The position numbers were made by a program, and so were the translations under genes. A stretch of DNA of 36,834 bases from [Eubacterium] yurii (GTDB taxonomy: Bacteria; Bacillota; Clostridia; Peptostreptococcales; Filifactoraceae): assembly GCA_900167215.1 (NCBI GenBank), contig FUZS01000023.1:1-36834 (forward strand), given 5' to 3'. Positions 34,876 through 36,834 of the stretch are shown here, piece by piece; position 1 is the stretch's first letter; each line of letters opens with the position of its first letter. The notes beneath the pieces were generated by a model. That model was not told where the DNA came from. It worked only from the letters and a program-made list of their open reading frames with translations, and did no database searches.

Positions 34876-34907
34876 GCAAAAAGAGATGTTGTGTTTTCAA
34901 CATCTCT
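34876..34907 (-). terminator. Terminator of the rRNA-tRNA operon
   Basis: Stem AGAGATGTTG/CAACATCTCT (34882-34891 with 34898-34907), loop of 6, followed on the minus strand by TTTTT (34877-34881). It lies 8 bases past tRNA-Arg. Confidence 0.9.
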
Positions 34908-34915
34908 ATAATAAT

Positions 34916-34992
34916 TGGTGTACCTAGAGGGATTCGAACCCCCGATCTCATGGTCCGTAGCCATACGCTCTATCCAGCTGAGCCATAGGTAC
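34916..34992 (-). tRNA. tRNA-Arg (anticodon ACG)
   Basis: Acceptor stem GUACCUA/UAGGUAC, discriminator A, encoded CCA. Anticodon loop CUACGGA gives ACG, read as ICG after deamination. It is the last gene of the array. Confidence 0.95.
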
Positions 34993-35017
34993 AAGATATT
35001 AATTTTAGGTAAAAAAA

Positions 35018-35091
35018 TGGAGACGACAATCAGATTTGAACTGATGATCAGGGAGTTGCAGTCCCACGCCTTACCACTTGGCTATGTCGTC
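35018..35091 (-). tRNA. tRNA-Cys (anticodon GCA)
   Basis: Acceptor GACGACA/UGUCGUC with discriminator U, the known identity base for Cys, and encoded CCA. Anticodon loop CUGCAAC gives GCA. Confidence 0.95.
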
Positions 35092-35096
35092 TCAAT

Positions 35097-35174
35097 TGGG
35101 GTGGATAATGGGATTCGAACCCACGGCCTCTAGAGCCACAATCTAGCGCTCTAACCAACTGAGCTATACCCACC
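35097..35174 (-). tRNA. tRNA-His (anticodon GTG)
   Basis: Anticodon loop UUGUGGC gives GUG. The extra 5' G (35174) opposite discriminator C73 is encoded, as expected for bacterial tRNA-His. Only 5 bases separate it from tRNA-Cys. Confidence 0.95.
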
Positions 35175-35212
35175 ACAAAATATTTAATTAAAAGTAAAAG
35201 CAAAACAAAATA

Positions 35213-35289
35213 TGGTGGGCCTTCAGGGACTCGAACCCCGGACCTGCCGGTTATGAGCCGGACGCTCTAACCAACTGAGCTAAAGGCCC
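35213..35289 (-). tRNA. tRNA-Met elongator (anticodon CAT)
   Basis: Acceptor GGGCCUU/AAGGCCC, loop CUCAUAA, discriminator A, CCA encoded. Similar Clostridial genes are elongator Met, but a tRNA-Ile2 that is lysidine-modified at C34 has a similar body and cannot be excluded by eye. Confidence 0.85.
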
Positions 35290-35296
35290 CTATAAA

Positions 35297-35372
<76 letters not shown>

Positions 35373-35377
35373 AATTA

Positions 35378-35466
35378 TGGCGGAGGGGGTGGGATTCGAA
35401 CCCACGGCCCCTTTCGGAGTCGCTGATTTTCAAGACCAGTTCCTTAAACCACTCGGACACCCCTCC
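35378..35466 (-). tRNA. tRNA-Ser (anticodon TGA)
   Basis: Class II tRNA of 89 nt with a long variable arm. Acceptor GGAGGGG/CCCCUCC, discriminator G, loop CUUGAAA. Confidence 0.95.
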
Positions 35467-35528
35467 ATAATCATAAACATTTGAGAAAAAATATAAACGC
35501 TTATATTAGAATAAAAAGTCTAAAAAAA

Positions 35529-35604
35529 TGGTGACCCATCCGGGATTCGAACCCGGGACACCTTGATTAAAAGTCAAGTGCTCTGCCTACTGAGCTAATG
35601 AGTC
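35529..35604 (-). tRNA. tRNA-Lys (anticodon TTT)
   Basis: Acceptor GACUCAU/AUGGGUC with one G-U pair, loop CUUUUAA. It is nearly identical to the neighbouring tRNA-Lys(CTT). Confidence 0.95.
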
Positions 35605-35626
35605 ATATTAAATACTTTATAAAAAA

Positions 35627-35702
35627 TGGTGACCCATCTGGGGCTCGAACCCAGGACACCTTGATTAAGAGTCAAGTGCTCTACCAACTGAGCTAATGAG
35701 TC
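35627..35702 (-). tRNA. tRNA-Lys (anticodon CTT)
   Basis: It has the same acceptor as the TTT copy; loop CUCUUAA. Differences from its neighbour are confined to the anticodon, the D loop and the T stem, which suggests a tandem duplication. Confidence 0.95.
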
Positions 35703-35713
35703 AACATAAAAAA

Positions 35714-35790
35714 TGGCTGGGGATACAGGATTTGAACCTGTGGAAATGCTAGAGTCAAAGTCTAGTGCCTTACCGCTTGGCTAATCCCCA
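35714..35790 (-). tRNA. tRNA-Gln (anticodon TTG)
   Basis: Acceptor UGGGGAU/AUCCCCA, discriminator G, loop CUUUGAC. Confidence 0.95.
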
Positions 35791-35819
35791 AAAAAAATTT
35801 AAAGTATTAAAGTCATAAA

Positions 35820-35894
35820 TGGAGCGGAAGACGGGATTCGAACCCGCGACCCTCGCCTTGGCAAGGCGATGCTCTACCACTGAGCCACTTCCGC
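35820..35894 (-). tRNA. tRNA-Gly (anticodon GCC)
   Basis: Acceptor GCGGAAG/CUUCCGC, discriminator U, loop UUGCCAA. Confidence 0.95.
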
Positions 35895-35909
35895 AAAAAA
35901 AGATAATTA

Positions 35910-35992
35910 TGGTGCGGATAGAGGGAGTCGAACCCCCACGGTTGCCCGCTAGATCCTAAGTCTAGTGCGTCTGCCAATTCCGCCATATCCGC
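35910..35992 (-). tRNA. tRNA-Leu (anticodon TAG)
   Basis: Class II tRNA with variable arm; acceptor GCGGAUA/UAUCCGC, loop CUUAGGA. Confidence 0.95.
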
Positions 35993-36062
35993 TTAATTAA
36001 AATTCCTATGGTATTTTACTATAAAACTAAGCATTTGTCAATAAAAATTTTAAGTTTTTTTA

Positions 36063-36138
36063 TGGAGCTGGCGATAGGAATCGAACCTACAACCTGCTGA
36101 TTACAAGTCAGCTGCTCTGCCAATTGAGCCACGCCAGC
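36063..36138 (-). tRNA. tRNA-Thr (anticodon TGT)
   Basis: Acceptor GCUGGCG/CGCCAGC, loop CUUGUAA. A 70-base AT-rich spacer separates it from tRNA-Leu. Confidence 0.95.
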
Positions 36139-36174
36139 AAAGAACATATATTAATTTGAAACCATTATTTAAAA

Positions 36175-36251
36175 TGGCGATCCGGATGGGGATCGAACCC
36201 ACGACCTCCAGCGTGACAGGCTGGCATTCTAACCATCTGAACTACCGGACC
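36175..36251 (-). tRNA. tRNA-Asp (anticodon GTC)
   Basis: Acceptor GGUCCGG/CCGGAUC, discriminator G, loop CUGUCAC. Confidence 0.95.
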
Positions 36252-36262
36252 GTTTATTAAAA

Positions 36263-36338
36263 TGGTGGACCCAACAGGGCTCGAACCTGTGACCCCCTGC
36301 TTGTAAGGCAGATGCTCTCCCAGCTGAGCTATGGATCC
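36263..36338 (-). tRNA. tRNA-Val (anticodon TAC)
   Basis: Acceptor GGAUCCA/UGGGUCC, discriminator A, loop CUUACAA. Confidence 0.95.
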
Positions 36339-36372
36339 AAAGAGATAATTCTTTAAATCTAAATAAGATAAA

Positions 36373-36447
36373 TGGTGACTCCTAGGGGAATCGAACCCCT
36401 GTTACCGCCGTGAAAGGGCGGTGTCTTAACCGCTTGACCAAGGAGCC
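36373..36447 (-). tRNA. tRNA-Glu (anticodon TTC)
   Basis: Acceptor GGCUCCU/AGGAGUC, discriminator A, loop CUUUCAC. Confidence 0.95.
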
Positions 36448-36451
36448 AAAA

Positions 36452-36527
<76 letters not shown>

Positions 36528-36542
36528 TTAATATAAATTACT

Positions 36543-36631
36543 TGGTGCCGAAGACCGGAATCGAACCGGTACGAATATCACTATTCGCAGGATTTTAAGT
36601 CCTGTGCGTCTGCCAATTCCGCCACTTCGGC
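36543..36631 (-). tRNA. tRNA-Leu (anticodon TAA)
   Basis: Class II tRNA of 89 nt; acceptor GCCGAAG/CUUCGGC, loop CUUAAAA, long variable arm. Confidence 0.95.
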
Positions 36632-36632
36632 G

Positions 36633-36707
36633 TGGCTCCGAAGGTGGGATTCGAACCCACAACCTACCGGTTAACAGCCGGGTGCTCCACCTTTGAGCTA
36701 CTTCGGA
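36633..36707 (-). tRNA. tRNA-Asn (anticodon GTT)
   Basis: Acceptor UCCGAAG/CUUCGGA, discriminator G, loop CUGUUAA. It is the first tRNA after 5S rRNA. Confidence 0.95.
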
Positions 36708-36715
36708 TTAACAAT

Positions 36716-36828
36716 TGGCTATGACCTACTCTCCCAAGACCCTTCGGTCTAAGTACCATCAGCGATGAAGAGCTTAACTTCTGTGTTCGGTATGGGAACA
36801 GGTGTATCCTCTTCTCTGTTATAACCAT
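36716..36828 (-). rRNA. rrf: 5S ribosomal RNA
   Basis: The minus strand reads ACACCTGTTCCCATACCGAA, then AGAAGTTAAGCTC and GGGAGAGTAGG, all universal 5S segments. The 5' UGGUUAU pairs with the 3' AUAGCCA, so the gene is complete within a few bases of the window edge. 23S and 16S rRNA presumably lie beyond the window. Confidence 0.93.
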
Positions 36829-36834
36829 ATTGTT

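Overview
The window is low-GC DNA (AT-rich spacers, A/T-ending codons, strong AGGAGG-type ribosome binding sites) from an anaerobic Firmicute, most likely class Clostridia. Supporting signs are a B12-independent glycyl-radical enzyme with its activase, an S-layer-homology protein, a biotin pyruvate carboxylase, and one long tRNA array directly behind a 5S rRNA. I cannot name the species; the Peptostreptococcaceae/Eubacterium yurii neighbourhood is only a guess.

Layout. 1-330: start of an IS200/IS605 transposase running off the left edge, with its structured leader. 377-2811: three-gene operon (DUF4037 nucleotidyltransferase-like, DUF4125, MerR regulator). 2853-19377: one large minus-strand operon for a glycyl-radical bacterial microcompartment (BMC). 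In transcription order: DMT-type transporter, small winged-helix-like protein, two BMC-H shell proteins, an aldehyde-dehydrogenase homologue lacking its catalytic Cys, choline trimethylamine-lyase CutC, activase CutD, EutS-type shell protein, EutP-like GTPase, EutT-like protein, EutJ, divergent BMC shell protein, pentameric BMC-P, PduS-like flavo-iron-sulfur protein, PduT-like Fe-S shell protein, EutQ-like cupin, BMC-H with an acidic tail and a helical C-terminal domain, CoA-acylating aldehyde dehydrogenase with a Cys-rich tail, PduL phosphotransacylase, and a last BMC-H. A hairpin closes the operon.

19576-24139: an SLH-domain exported protein, then prmA-rsmE-mtaB (ribosomal protein, rRNA and tRNA modification), all minus strand. 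24295-30701: plus-strand block with an AIM24/TIGR00266-type protein, a decayed lipoprotein gene, a DUF3592-like membrane protein, then three genes resembling Bacillus YdjI (SPFH plus zinc ribbons), YdjG (zinc ribbons plus membrane anchor) and YdjH (TPM domain). No PspA gene is present. The AIM24 and YdjI-like genes share a strikingly similar upstream region. 30825-34488: pyruvate carboxylase behind a consensus promoter and a leader of about 190 nt. 34704-34814: possible tiny membrane peptide. 34876-36828: terminator, 18 tRNA genes and a 5S rRNA, all minus strand, forming the tail of an rRNA operon.

How it works together. CutC cleaves choline to trimethylamine and acetaldehyde. Acetaldehyde is kept inside the shell and oxidised to acetyl-CoA by the 608-residue dehydrogenase. 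PduL makes acetyl-phosphate, and EutQ may make ATP and acetate. No alcohol dehydrogenase is encoded in the locus, so NADH may be reoxidised through PduS and the Fe-S shell protein PduT. The most notable points are the second aldehyde dehydrogenase with both catalytic residues changed to Ser, the Cys-rich and SAP/Rho_N-like appendages on cargo and shell proteins, a hairpin between cutC and cutD, and the shared promoter of the AIM24 and YdjI-like genes.
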